A DNA stretch of 64,000 nucleotides, from positions 62,001 through 126,000 of the forward strand of contig CAZGPG010000008.1 of the NCBI GenBank assembly GCA_964527735.1. Reading direction: 5' to 3'. This document shows, one piece after another, positions 1 through 7,210 of the stretch. Position 1 is the stretch's first letter. The number at the start of each line of letters is the position of its first letter. The notes under the pieces are model-generated. The model was not told where the DNA came from. It saw nothing but the letters and a program-made list of their open reading frames with translations, and did not search any database. Both the position numbers and the translations under genes were made by a program. The DNA comes from JBEBVQ01 sp964527735 (GTDB lineage Bacteria; Bacteroidota; Bacteroidia; Chitinophagales; Chitinophagaceae).

Positions 1-132
1 AGTCGATAGAACTGGGATTATCAGAAATGTAAATAATACCTGTTTGAGAGATACAACCTTAACTTTGTAAGCCGGGACAAGTACCGGAAGACTTTATCGC
101 CCTGCCGGATTGGTGGGTTAAAAAAACTGACT

Positions 133-537
133 ATGCTTTCCAAAAAAGCACAATATGCATTAAAGGCTGTGGGGTACCTGGCAGCCAGATACGGCTCCGC
201 CCCGGTGCAGATATCAGAGATATCCCAAAAGAAACAGATACCTCTGAAATTCCTGGAAAATATTCTCCTTGAATTAAAGAAAGCCGGTATCCTGGAAAGC
301 AAAAAAGGTAAAGGAGGTGGATATTATATAGGCCAGGCTCCGTCGGATATATCATTGGCAAAGATTATCCGCACTATAGATGGTCCAATCTCCATGCTGC
401 CCTGCGTCAGCCTTTATTTCTACGAAAAATGCAGTGATTGTGATGAAGCGTACTGTAACATTAACCGTGTCTTTGCAGAAGCGCGTGATGCGACGCTGCA
501 GGTGTTGGAGCACAGGACGCTGCAGGATATTATATAG
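133..537 (+). CDS. Rrf2-family transcriptional regulator
   Basis: A 134-residue protein with the Rrf2 layout. The N-terminal winged helix (about residues 1-65) starts MLSKKAQYALKAVGYLA and includes the typical wing GKGGGYYI. It is followed by a dimerisation helix and a cysteine group at C91, C100, C103 and C108. In this family such cysteines usually hold an Fe-S cluster or sense redox or NO (family knowledge). The spacing here is not exactly the IscR pattern, so the ligand is unknown. An upstream TAACTTTG at 60-67 matches the Bacteroidota -7 consensus, but no good -33 box lies at the expected spacing. The gene stands alone, convergent with the STN protein operon. The family call is firm; the target genes cannot be read from the sequence. 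Confidence 0.9.
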   Translation: MLSKKAQYALKAVGYLAARYGSAPVQISEISQKKQIPLKFLENILLELKKAGILESKKGKGGGYYIGQAPSDISLAKIIRTIDGPISMLPCVSLYFYEKCSDCDEAYCNINRVFAEARDATLQVLEHRTLQDII

Positions 538-562
538 CCACATATCTTAATTATACCGACTA

Positions 563-2311
563 CTAAAAGAAGGCTACCCCTACATTCCCGCCAAACCAGT
601 ATTTCAGACCGGTAGTCCCCTGGTCTATGACCCCGTAAACCGGGATGGGGTGGCTGTAGCCTTCCCGTGGCGCATCAGGGCTGGAATGATACAATGAAAA
701 AGAAGGCCCCGCGAATATAGAGATATATTTGCCGATTTTCAGGTTAAGGCTCGCGCTGGAACGATATAGCATGGCAAATGCGTTCGGGTTGCCGCGGTAG
801 CAATATTGTGCTGTTATTTCGGGGGTAAAAGACCAGCGTCCCCGGATATGCAGATCGCTGCCAAGCCCGTATCCATAAGTAAGCAGCCGTTTGCCTGCTA
901 CAGGATTGATACCGGCAAGCAATACATTGTACAACCTGTGCGTACCTGTCTTCAGGGATATATTCAGCGGCACAGACTCATTAGTGGAAACGGCCAGTTT
1001 ATAATACCCTTTCCGGATCAGGTTGAGCAGGCCGATATTGAATTTTTCAACAGAATCGGCAATATTGACCACACCGATCTGCACACCGTTTACCTTTCTG
1101 GCGATATTGAAAAGCGCTGACATCTGTACGCCTTTCACATCATCTGTACAAATATTGCCCACGCTGGTAAGCTGCATGCCGGTTACCTTTTTCCCGCTGA
1201 AATTTCCCAATCCCGAAAGCTGCATACCTCTTATACCCTGAGGGGCGCTGTTGACCGCCCCTGATAGCTGCATGCCTTCAACGCTGCCTGATGCATGATT
1301 AACGGCTCCGCTCGTCTGCATCCCCTGCAGATTGCCGGTTGTAAGGTTGAAAACACCTGCCAGCTGCAATCCCAGCACCGAATCGAGCGCATGATTGAAG
1401 ACGCCTGCCGTTTGTACACCGTTTGCCCTGCCGCCGGTCATGTTGAAGACGCCTGCAATCTGGAGGAACGACATATCCTGTTTCACAATGTTGAAGACGC
1501 CGCCGACCTCTACGCCCTGCAGTCCGGCGGTATATCCTCCGATAATGTTGAACGAAAATTTATTGACCACATATGCGCTCATCCTGCCGTGTGAACCTAA
1601 TCCCGGTGTAATGGATGTCTGATACGGCCGGTCCACGAAATACTTGCCGAGATTAAGGCTTTGCGCTCTTTGCCGGGAGGAGAGAAAGAGGCTGCTCAGC
1701 CAGCTTTTCTCAACCGGCGACACGACGATCGTATCGAGCAGGAAGCTTTTCGGTGTAATGCTGACCGTCAGTTCCTGGTCGTATCCCGGCTTCAGTATTA
1801 CCGAGGTATCGGAGTACCAGGCTTTGCGTATGCTGATGGCGGCCGTGGGATATTTATCCCTCAGCCGCAGCCTGAAGTAACCCTGATCGTTGGTGAGTGT
1901 GGATGCCAGTTGCTGTGTTTCATACACGCTGGCGTCGCGGATACGTTCCCCGGTTTTTTCGTCCAGCACATAGCCACTGAGGTACCATACCTGTCCGCCA
2001 GCAGCCTGCTGTATTACTATATGATTGCCGGTTTCCCTGTATTCGAACCGCCCTTCAAACAGGATGTCCAGCGTTTGCTTCACCGTTTTGTTATGTACCG
2101 ACAGCGAGACCAGGCTGTCATCGCGGAACAGATTGCTGTTGTATGAAAACAGGAAATTACCCTGCCGGCTGATCCGGCTCAGCGCTTCGGAAAGCGGCTT
2201 GCGGTTCACCTCCAGGGAAATTATCCGGTGCAATAGTTGCTGCGCCAAGCAGACCGGGGTTTCCGGCAGCAAAAAGAAAAGAATGATCAGTAGTGCGTTC
2301 AATCGGCTCAC
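563..2311 (-). CDS. STN-domain outer-surface protein with LA_2272-like repeats
   Basis: 582 residues. A signal peptide (about 1-23, ending CLAQ) is followed by an STN (secretin/TonB short N-terminal) domain at about 27-100. Next is a carboxypeptidase-regulatory-like beta domain (about 105-195, LSGYVLDEKTGERI). About ten repeats of 20-22 residues then occupy roughly 255-440, each built around G(V/M)Q-x-(A/S)-G-x-x-N, for example GVQTAGVFN and GMQLSGAVN. These resemble the LA_2272 surface repeats. The C-terminus ends in F, as outer-membrane barrel proteins often do. It is the last gene of a sigma-FecR-STN operon, 18 bases after fecR. In classic systems the STN domain sits on a TonB-dependent transducer; here there is no plug and no large TonB barrel. 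Ligand and exact topology are unknown. Confidence 0.8.
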   Translation of the reverse strand: MSRLNALLIILFFLLPETPVCLAQQLLHRIISLEVNRKPLSEALSRISRQGNFLFSYNSNLFRDDSLVSLSVHNKTVKQTLDILFEGRFEYRETGNHIVIQQAAGGQVWYLSGYVLDEKTGERIRDASVYETQQLASTLTNDQGYFRLRLRDKYPTAAISIRKAWYSDTSVILKPGYDQELTVSITPKSFLLDTIVVSPVEKSWLSSLFLSSRQRAQSLNLGKYFVDRPYQTSITPGLGSHGRMSAYVVNKFSFNIIGGYTAGLQGVEVGGVFNIVKQDMSFLQIAGVFNMTGGRANGVQTAGVFNHALDSVLGLQLAGVFNLTTGNLQGMQTSGAVNHASGSVEGMQLSGAVNSAPQGIRGMQLSGLGNFSGKKVTGMQLTSVGNICTDDVKGVQMSALFNIARKVNGVQIGVVNIADSVEKFNIGLLNLIRKGYYKLAVSTNESVPLNISLKTGTHRLYNVLLAGINPVAGKRLLTYGYGLGSDLHIRGRWSFTPEITAQYCYRGNPNAFAMLYRSSASLNLKIGKYISIFAGPSFSLYHSSPDAPREGYSHPIPVYGVIDQGTTGLKYWFGGNVGVAFF

Positions 2312-2329
2312 CGGCGGTACTGTTGCTGG

Positions 2330-3286
2330 TTATTTAATAATGACCTGTTGCCCGTTGCGCTGTACCTGTACCTGGAATGTTTCACCAATGACATTCAGGA
2401 TATGATCCAGCGGCTCATTCCGGAAGGTTGCTGTCAAAGGTAAATGTTTCAGACGATCGGCGACAATAATATCAATATCATACGCTTCGCTGAGCACATC
2501 CGTCAGTCGCCACAGTGGCGTACCGTTGCATACAAATTCCCTGGTATGGTAGTAATTATACAAGTCATCTGTATTTGATAGCTTTTCCGGGGCCATCCTG
2601 TCTTTCCGTACGATCGCCTTTTCATTTGGGTGCAGCAGGATGCCATTCTCCTTTTTGCTTACTTCTACTATTCCGGTAGCTACGATCACCTCGGTAGTAT
2701 CCGTTGTGCTCTTAATGTTGAAGGATGTGCCGACCACCCGTACGGTAGCGTCATTGGCGCGGATCATGAAGGGTTTTTCTTTATCAGGCGTTACTTCAAA
2801 GAAAGCTTCTCCTGTCAACTGTACATGGCGTGCTTTGCCGGCAAAACGCTTGGGATAGGAGAGCGTAGAGTGCTTATTCAGCGTCACAACCGATTCATCG
2901 GGCAGGGTTACTGCAAGGATGTCTGCCCCTGAATATACCTGCAACTGTGAGGGGTTTGTGATCATGTAATACGCGAGCCAACTACCCCCTGCGAGGAAAA
3001 TCAGCATGGCCGCAGCACGGAGCCATGCTCTGCTGATAAGCCGGAGGGGTATTACTTTGCGCTGTTCATTCGCCCCCTGGTTTTGCGTGCGCTCCCGGAA
3101 CCGCTCCCAGGCTTCATTTTCGTCAGCCTTGCTGCTCACTGCGAGCCGGGCGCCGGCATCCCATATGGTACGGAAACTATCGAAATAGCGCTGATGCGCT
3201 GCATCTTCGCTGATCCATTGCTGCACTTCCTGTTTTTCGTCTGCCGTAGCTTCTCCAAGCAGGTATTTCACCAGCAGATCATCCAT
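2330..3286 (-). CDS. FecR-family anti-sigma factor
   Basis: 318 residues from the ATG at 3286. The longer upstream reading is rejected because it would overlap the sigma gene, and because MDDLLVKYLLGEATADEKQEV is the standard FecR N-terminus. A cytoplasmic anti-sigma region (1-85) is followed by one membrane segment (about 90-107), then the periplasmic FecR domain (about 115-215, including LPDESVVTLNKHSTLSYP and GEAFFEV), and a C-terminal domain (DUF4974 type, about 245-318) that normally contacts an STN domain. It lies 35 bases after the sigma gene and 18 before the STN protein. It should hold the sigma factor inactive until the outer-membrane partner signals. Family and role are well supported; the signal is unknown. 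Confidence 0.92.
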   Translation of the reverse strand: MDDLLVKYLLGEATADEKQEVQQWISEDAAHQRYFDSFRTIWDAGARLAVSSKADENEAWERFRERTQNQGANEQRKVIPLRLISRAWLRAAAMLIFLAGGSWLAYYMITNPSQLQVYSGADILAVTLPDESVVTLNKHSTLSYPKRFAGKARHVQLTGEAFFEVTPDKEKPFMIRANDATVRVVGTSFNIKSTTDTTEVIVATGIVEVSKKENGILLHPNEKAIVRKDRMAPEKLSNTDDLYNYYHTREFVCNGTPLWRLTDVLSEAYDIDIIVADRLKHLPLTATFRNEPLDHILNVIGETFQVQVQRNGQQVIIK

Positions 3287-3321
3287 TATGTAATTATTCT
3301 TGTCTTTCACACCATCTGTTT

Positions 3322-3891
3322 TTACTGGTTGATAAATAGTATTGAGAACACAAACGGCAGGAAGTCTGCCAGCTTTATCCGGAGCAGCCGCAGGGCTTTG
3401 CCCATCTGGTTTTCCACTGTTTTCACAGAAAGGCCCAGTTGTTCGGCAATTTCCCTGTATTTCAATTCTTCGAAACGGCTCATCTGGAAGATGGTACGGC
3501 ACTGCTGCGGCAACTCTTTCAAAGCCGTATCCAGTCTCTGCTCCAGCTCGTGCATCGTTGTCCTCCCGGAAGTGTTTTCCGGGTGCACCATCTGATAAGC
3601 AGCATGAGACTGGTAGGCTGCCTTCACTTTGGCATGCCTGAGGTAATTGATACTTTCATAATAAACAGAGCGGTATAAATAAGCGGTGACTGATTGCTGT
3701 ACCTGTATCCGGTCTTTTTTCTCCCAGAGTTTGTAAAACACCTGCTGCACCATTTCTTCGGCCATGATCTCATCTTTCACAATCGTACAGGCGTAGGCAT
3801 GTAAACGTTTGTAATGAGATTTAAAAAGATCCTCAAATGCAATGGTACTGCCGGTATCCATTGCCTGCGGAGGCATCGTGTTTTGTTCCAT
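3322..3891 (-). CDS. ECF RNA polymerase sigma factor (sigma-70 family)
   Basis: 189 residues from the ATG at 3891 (MEQNTMPPQ). An in-frame ATG at 3936 would add 15 unconserved residues. Region 2 is seen at about 15-80 (FEDLFKSHYKRLHAYACTIV, then AEEMVQQVFYKLWEKKD). Region 4 is at about 120-175 (LPQQCRTIFQMSRFEELKYR, then IAEQLGLSVKTVENQMGKAL, a helix-turn-helix). This is the Bacteroidota ECF group that pairs with FecR. It is the first gene of a three-gene operon with fecR and the STN surface-repeat protein, and it probably drives that operon's own expression. The assignment is secure. Confidence 0.93.
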   Translation of the reverse strand: MEQNTMPPQAMDTGSTIAFEDLFKSHYKRLHAYACTIVKDEIMAEEMVQQVFYKLWEKKDRIQVQQSVTAYLYRSVYYESINYLRHAKVKAAYQSHAAYQMVHPENTSGRTTMHELEQRLDTALKELPQQCRTIFQMSRFEELKYREIAEQLGLSVKTVENQMGKALRLLRIKLADFLPFVFSILFINQ

Positions 3892-3990
3892 GCGCAAATC
3901 CGTATATGCAGATTCAAAGATAAGTGCTTGTCTCAATGAAATGTTTAGATATACGACACCTCAGGATGGTTTTACCCCTATACACCTGTA

Positions 3991-4110
3991 GAGGCTGTCC
4001 AAAAAGTGACAGCCTCTCATTTTTTTGTCGATTTTATTCGTACCCCCTTACAGGAGGCCTGTTCAAATATTCAATTCTCAGAGGGCTCATTAACCTTTTT
4101 GGACAGCCTC
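3991..4110. repeat. Small MITE-like element with 16-bp perfect inverted ends
   Basis: The left end GAGGCTGTCCAAAAAG (3991-4006) is matched perfectly in inverted form at 4095-4110, giving a 120-base non-coding element. The left end also folds into its own hairpin (GAGGCTGTC/GACAGCCTC) followed by a T run, so it could stop transcription. The right end shares TTAACCTTTTTGGACA with the right end of the element at 40773-41046, so the two are related. No transposase is present. Confidence 0.6.
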
Positions 4111-4194
4111 CGTGGGTATATTATATGGAGACGGGATAAATCGCGTCTCGGGTATGATTGATTTATAATCACTATTATCCGGGAAAAATATCAG

Positions 4195-4410
4195 GCATGC
4201 TTCTGCTCCGTAGGAGTGGCCGGTTTATAGCAAACAAATACAACACACGTCGGCTCCGTAGGTGCCTCCCTGTTCGGGCTGGATATGCTATATGTAGTTA
4301 ATAATCACCCTCATACGGTAGGTCATAAACGGGACACCCCTACGGGGTGGTCTTTATGGATATCTTGCGTTCTATAAACGGGGCGCTCCTACGGAGCGAA
4401 ACTCATTGGA
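4195..4410. repeat. Cluster of short palindromes around CTCCTACGGAG / CCCCTACGGGG
   Basis: Four short palindromic units lie in this gene-free stretch: GCTCCGTAGGAGT near 4205, a degenerate GGCTCCGTAGG near 4252, CACCCCTACGGGGTG near 4335, and CGCTCCTACGGAGCG near 4384. The last two are preceded by ATAAACGGG. They look like a dispersed intergenic repeat family. No coding potential is seen in the whole 3892-4538 gap. Confidence 0.5.
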
Positions 4411-4538
4411 GTATACAATAGCAGGCCCCCTGTTTGTAAAAATGTCTGAAACAATCTACGGTTGTACGTTACAGACGTGCTCTTAAAACTTCCCCGGACA
4501 GTAGTGATTTATAATAATTTATCGGGGCCGGAATCCGT

Positions 4539-5573
4539 TCACGGATGTGACAGTGTGGAGTCTGTAATAAACGTATTATCTGTGAGCGTATGCAGGAAGG
4601 CGATCAGTTGCTGCTGCTCTTTGGGACTGAGCCTCAGGCCGTTTTCTTTTCCCGGCTTGGTCATGATCGGATCCAGGTTATTTACCATTTTCACGCCGCT
4701 GTTATAAAATGCTATCACTTCTTCAAGGGTAGTGAAGCGGCCATCGTGCATATATCTGGCACGCAGGGCCACATTCCTGAGATTGGGTGTCCGGAAGTTT
4801 CCCAGGTCATTGATGTTTTGTGTCACATTGTAGCGTCCTTTGTCTGCTTCCTTTGCGTATATGCTGTCCAGTCCGGTATTGTGGAGCAGATTGTCGGTCG
4901 TTACCGAGCTGACATGGCAATGATAGCAGTCGCCCTTTTCCGAGAAAAACAGCAGCCAGCCCTGCATTTCATCATAAGTGAACTGCTCCAGGCCGCGTAA
5001 ATAACGATCATATTTTGTGTCACGTGACACCATCGTGCGGACAAATTGCGCCAGGGCGTAGGCCAGTTCCTTGTAGGTGATTTCGGTAACGCCAAAATAT
5101 TTTTTGAATAATCTCCGGTAGGTAGTATCGCGATTGACCTTGGCCAGGTCAGTCCCGAAAAATTCTTTTACCTCGAAGAGCATCACGTCTTCAAGCGATC
5201 CCTGCTCCGATCCGTTCCACATGAAATTATAATGCCAGCCCAGGTTAACATGCGGCAGCACCGGCATATTATTCACCATTGCATCGATCGTGAATCCTTT
5301 TTCCTGATGATGACAACTGGCGCAGGCCCTGCCGTCATTAGAAAGAATGGGGTCGTAATACAGCATCCGGCCGAGCTGTATTTTTTCTACATAAGGTTTA
5401 TTGTCTTCGGGTATAATGAGCTGCGGAAAATGTGCCGGCGGGTAAATGGTATAAGGTGTCAGCGTTGCTGGCGTATCTGGAGGAGGCTCAGGCGAAGGCA
5501 AATGACCGGCCGGTTCCTTTTTGCAGGCAAGGAATATCATGATGGCCGTAAGGATCAGGATGATTGTTCTCAT
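4539..5573 (-). CDS. Di-haem cytochrome c peroxidase/MauG-family lipoprotein, MbnH-like
   Basis: 344 residues with a lipoprotein signal peptide (lipobox around C17, FLACKKE). Two c-type haem sites are visible: CASCH (C84-H88) and CYHCH (C216-H220). The RYMHDGRF segment (about 273-280) is typical of the bacterial cytochrome c peroxidase/MauG fold. It lies 13 bases downstream of the MbnP-like gene. MbnH enzymes are MauG relatives that oxidise a tryptophan of their MbnP partner to kynurenine to build a copper site (established in methanotroph work). The pairing here supports that role, but simple peroxidase activity is possible. Anchoring at a periplasmic membrane face is expected. The family is secure, the substrate is inferred. 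Confidence 0.85.
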   Translation of the reverse strand: MRTIILILTAIMIFLACKKEPAGHLPSPEPPPDTPATLTPYTIYPPAHFPQLIIPEDNKPYVEKIQLGRMLYYDPILSNDGRACASCHHQEKGFTIDAMVNNMPVLPHVNLGWHYNFMWNGSEQGSLEDVMLFEVKEFFGTDLAKVNRDTTYRRLFKKYFGVTEITYKELAYALAQFVRTMVSRDTKYDRYLRGLEQFTYDEMQGWLLFFSEKGDCYHCHVSSVTTDNLLHNTGLDSIYAKEADKGRYNVTQNINDLGNFRTPNLRNVALRARYMHDGRFTTLEEVIAFYNSGVKMVNNLDPIMTKPGKENGLRLSPKEQQQLIAFLHTLTDNTFITDSTLSHP

Positions 5574-5586
5574 GATTCCATTGTAT

Positions 5587-6309
5587 TTATGGCTTTACCC
5601 GGATCACGTCCTGCCCGTTTTCGGAAATCTTTTGCATAAGCGCTTCCATATTCATAGTGTATGTACCGTCTGCCTGAAAGCTGTATACATGAGGGTTTTC
5701 AAACCATTCATTGATATCCATCTCCAGTGCAACAATATGCTCTTTGTTTGAGACCAGCATCCCGGCAGCTTTGCAGCCGCCCGTTACCAGGTAGGGGTTC
5801 CTGCCGAGGTGAATCGTATATCCCGGCGTCCTGTTCGTATCCAGCCAGTGGCCTTCCAGCTTGATGAAATGATAGCCGCCGCCCATCGCTTCGGGCCATT
5901 CCATGGCCGTGTTTTCGTAAGTACGAGCCAATCTGCCGTGTTCATTCAGCGCAGGGGGCACTCCGATATAACAGGCTATGGAATCGTAGCTGAACGCGGG
6001 GACGTTATAGATACCCAGGGAATAGTCTCCCGTTGCGGCATCAATATATACCACCGTATCGGCCGTAAATACAAGCCGGTTATTTTTATAGAAACGGATA
6101 TCGCTGATGAAATAATGCAGCTTGCTCACGCTGTATATTTCCCCGGCTTTGTTCCGGTATGCCAGCGAATCGTACCATAAAGGCATATCCCCGACCTTGT
6201 GCGACAGCGTGATCTCCATTCTGGTACCCGGCGAAGGATCCTGGTCCTTATGTCTGCATGCGCCGGACAATAGCAGGGGCAGTATCGTAATAAAGAAATA
6301 TGGTTTCAT
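5587..6309 (-). CDS. MbnP-family copper-binding-type lipoprotein
   Basis: 240 residues with a short lipoprotein signal peptide (SGAC, C18). The MbnP domain is recognised by LHYFISDIRFYKNNRLVF (about 64-81) and, later, MEWPEAMGGGYHFIKLEGHW (136-155). Trp138 and Trp155 lie in that conserved stretch and are candidates for modification. It is the first gene of a two-gene unit with the MbnH-like di-haem enzyme (13-base gap), and it follows the TonB receptor/HmuY unit. In characterised systems MbnP binds copper through a kynurenine made by MbnH. Whether that happens here is inferred from pairing only. A -7-like motif and a 14-base palindrome lie upstream. Confidence 0.85.
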   Translation of the reverse strand: MKPYFFITILPLLLSGACRHKDQDPSPGTRMEITLSHKVGDMPLWYDSLAYRNKAGEIYSVSKLHYFISDIRFYKNNRLVFTADTVVYIDAATGDYSLGIYNVPAFSYDSIACYIGVPPALNEHGRLARTYENTAMEWPEAMGGGYHFIKLEGHWLDTNRTPGYTIHLGRNPYLVTGGCKAAGMLVSNKEHIVALEMDINEWFENPHVYSFQADGTYTMNMEALMQKISENGQDVIRVKP

Positions 6310-6326
6310 GCGTACCCGCTTTGTTT

Positions 6327-6334
6327 CAAAGGTA
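6327..6334 (-). promoter_or_regulatory. Putative -7 promoter element for mbnP-mbnH
   Basis: Read on the minus strand this is TACCTTTG, matching the Bacteroidota -7 consensus TAnnTTTG, 17 bases before the MbnP start codon. No good TTTG -33 box is found at 19-21 bases. Confidence 0.4.
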
Positions 6335-6356
6335 TATGGTGTGCTTCTTTGTTTTT

Positions 6357-6370
6357 ATGACTATAGTCAT
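6357..6370. promoter_or_regulatory. Perfect 14-base palindrome upstream of mbnP (possible operator)
   Basis: ATGACTATAGTCAT is a perfect palindrome placed 22 bases upstream of the putative -7 element, where a -33 box or activator site would be. It could be an operator for a metal- or haem-responsive regulator. No binding protein is assigned. Confidence 0.35.
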
Positions 6371-6412
6371 GTGGTAATATACCGGGATGCCGGCCTTGCC
6401 GTATTAACCAAT

Positions 6413-6450
6413 AAAAAAACAGGCACCGACCGATGATTGGTCAGCGCCTG
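6413..6450 (-). terminator. Rho-independent terminator after hmuY
   Basis: On the minus strand a stem CAGGCGCTGACC / GGTCGGTGCCTG (two G-T or mismatched positions) is followed by a run of seven T. It ends the receptor-HmuY transcript and makes mbnP-mbnH a separate or read-through unit. Confidence 0.75.
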
Positions 6451-6499
6451 CTATTGTCAGGAAACAAAAAAGTCAGACTACCGGCTGCCGCATTATTAT

Positions 6500-7150
6500 T
6501 TAAAACGTACGAGAACCGCTTGTCTGCACTGCGTAGCGGAAAGAATAATACCCGAACGCCGGACGGGTGCTCAGATTCGCAAATTCGGCAGTGGTGGTGT
6601 TCGGGTTGCCTTCGTAGAGGCTTAATATCTGTAGTTTGGCATATTTGCCATCTGCTGTTTTAATGACGATCGTAAGTCCTGCCTTGGGCAATACGGCATG
6701 GTTGGGTTCGGAGCTGCTACCGGTATAATTGGCCCATGTCATAAAGCTGGGCAACGCTTCCGTACCAGACAGGTAACCTTCTGCGGGGGCCTCTTTCACA
6801 TCATCGAAAGCAGTTTCCAAAACCAGTGCGCCGGCATTACCGCTGCCTTCTGTGGCGCTGTTTACCGCGATCGCTGCATTTCTGTTTTCAGCAGCAAAGC
6901 TCACGTCCCAGTTGGTGGCGTTGATGTCTGCCGGATCTACGGCGGCTCCGGTGGTAAGGTTGAAATATACCTTAGCGGTAGTGGCGTCGAGGCTGATTTT
7001 GGTTTTAACTTCGGCAGGCGTATTGGTGGTATTACCCCCGGATGGATTTTGTATGAGGGGTTCCGGGTCTTTGTCTTTTTTACATCCCGTCATGGTAAAT
7101 GTTCCGGCTGACAATACGATTGCTGCAAAAATGAGCGTGTACTTTTTCAT
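6500..7150 (-). CDS. HmuY-family haem-binding lipoprotein
   Basis: 216 residues from the ATG at 7150 (MKKYTL). An in-frame ATG at 7171 adds seven residues with no family match. The lipoprotein signal ends at C23 (TMTGCKKD). The HmuY pattern is clear: VYFNLTTGAAV, then NATNWDVSFAAENRNAAI, then YAKLQILSLYEG and a C-terminal FGYYSFRYAVQTSG. HmuY proteins sit on the outer membrane, capture haem and pass it to a TonB-dependent receptor (family knowledge, studied in Porphyromonas). The gene is 60 bases downstream of the receptor and ends at a strong terminator. Confidence 0.9.
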   Translation of the reverse strand: MKKYTLIFAAIVLSAGTFTMTGCKKDKDPEPLIQNPSGGNTTNTPAEVKTKISLDATTAKVYFNLTTGAAVDPADINATNWDVSFAAENRNAAIAVNSATEGSGNAGALVLETAFDDVKEAPAEGYLSGTEALPSFMTWANYTGSSSEPNHAVLPKAGLTIVIKTADGKYAKLQILSLYEGNPNTTTAEFANLSTRPAFGYYSFRYAVQTSGSRTF

Positions 7151-7210
7151 GTGTTTTGTTTTGTTAAGCAAGATGAATTGAAAATGATGAGTAAAAGATT
7201 TGCGATAAAA

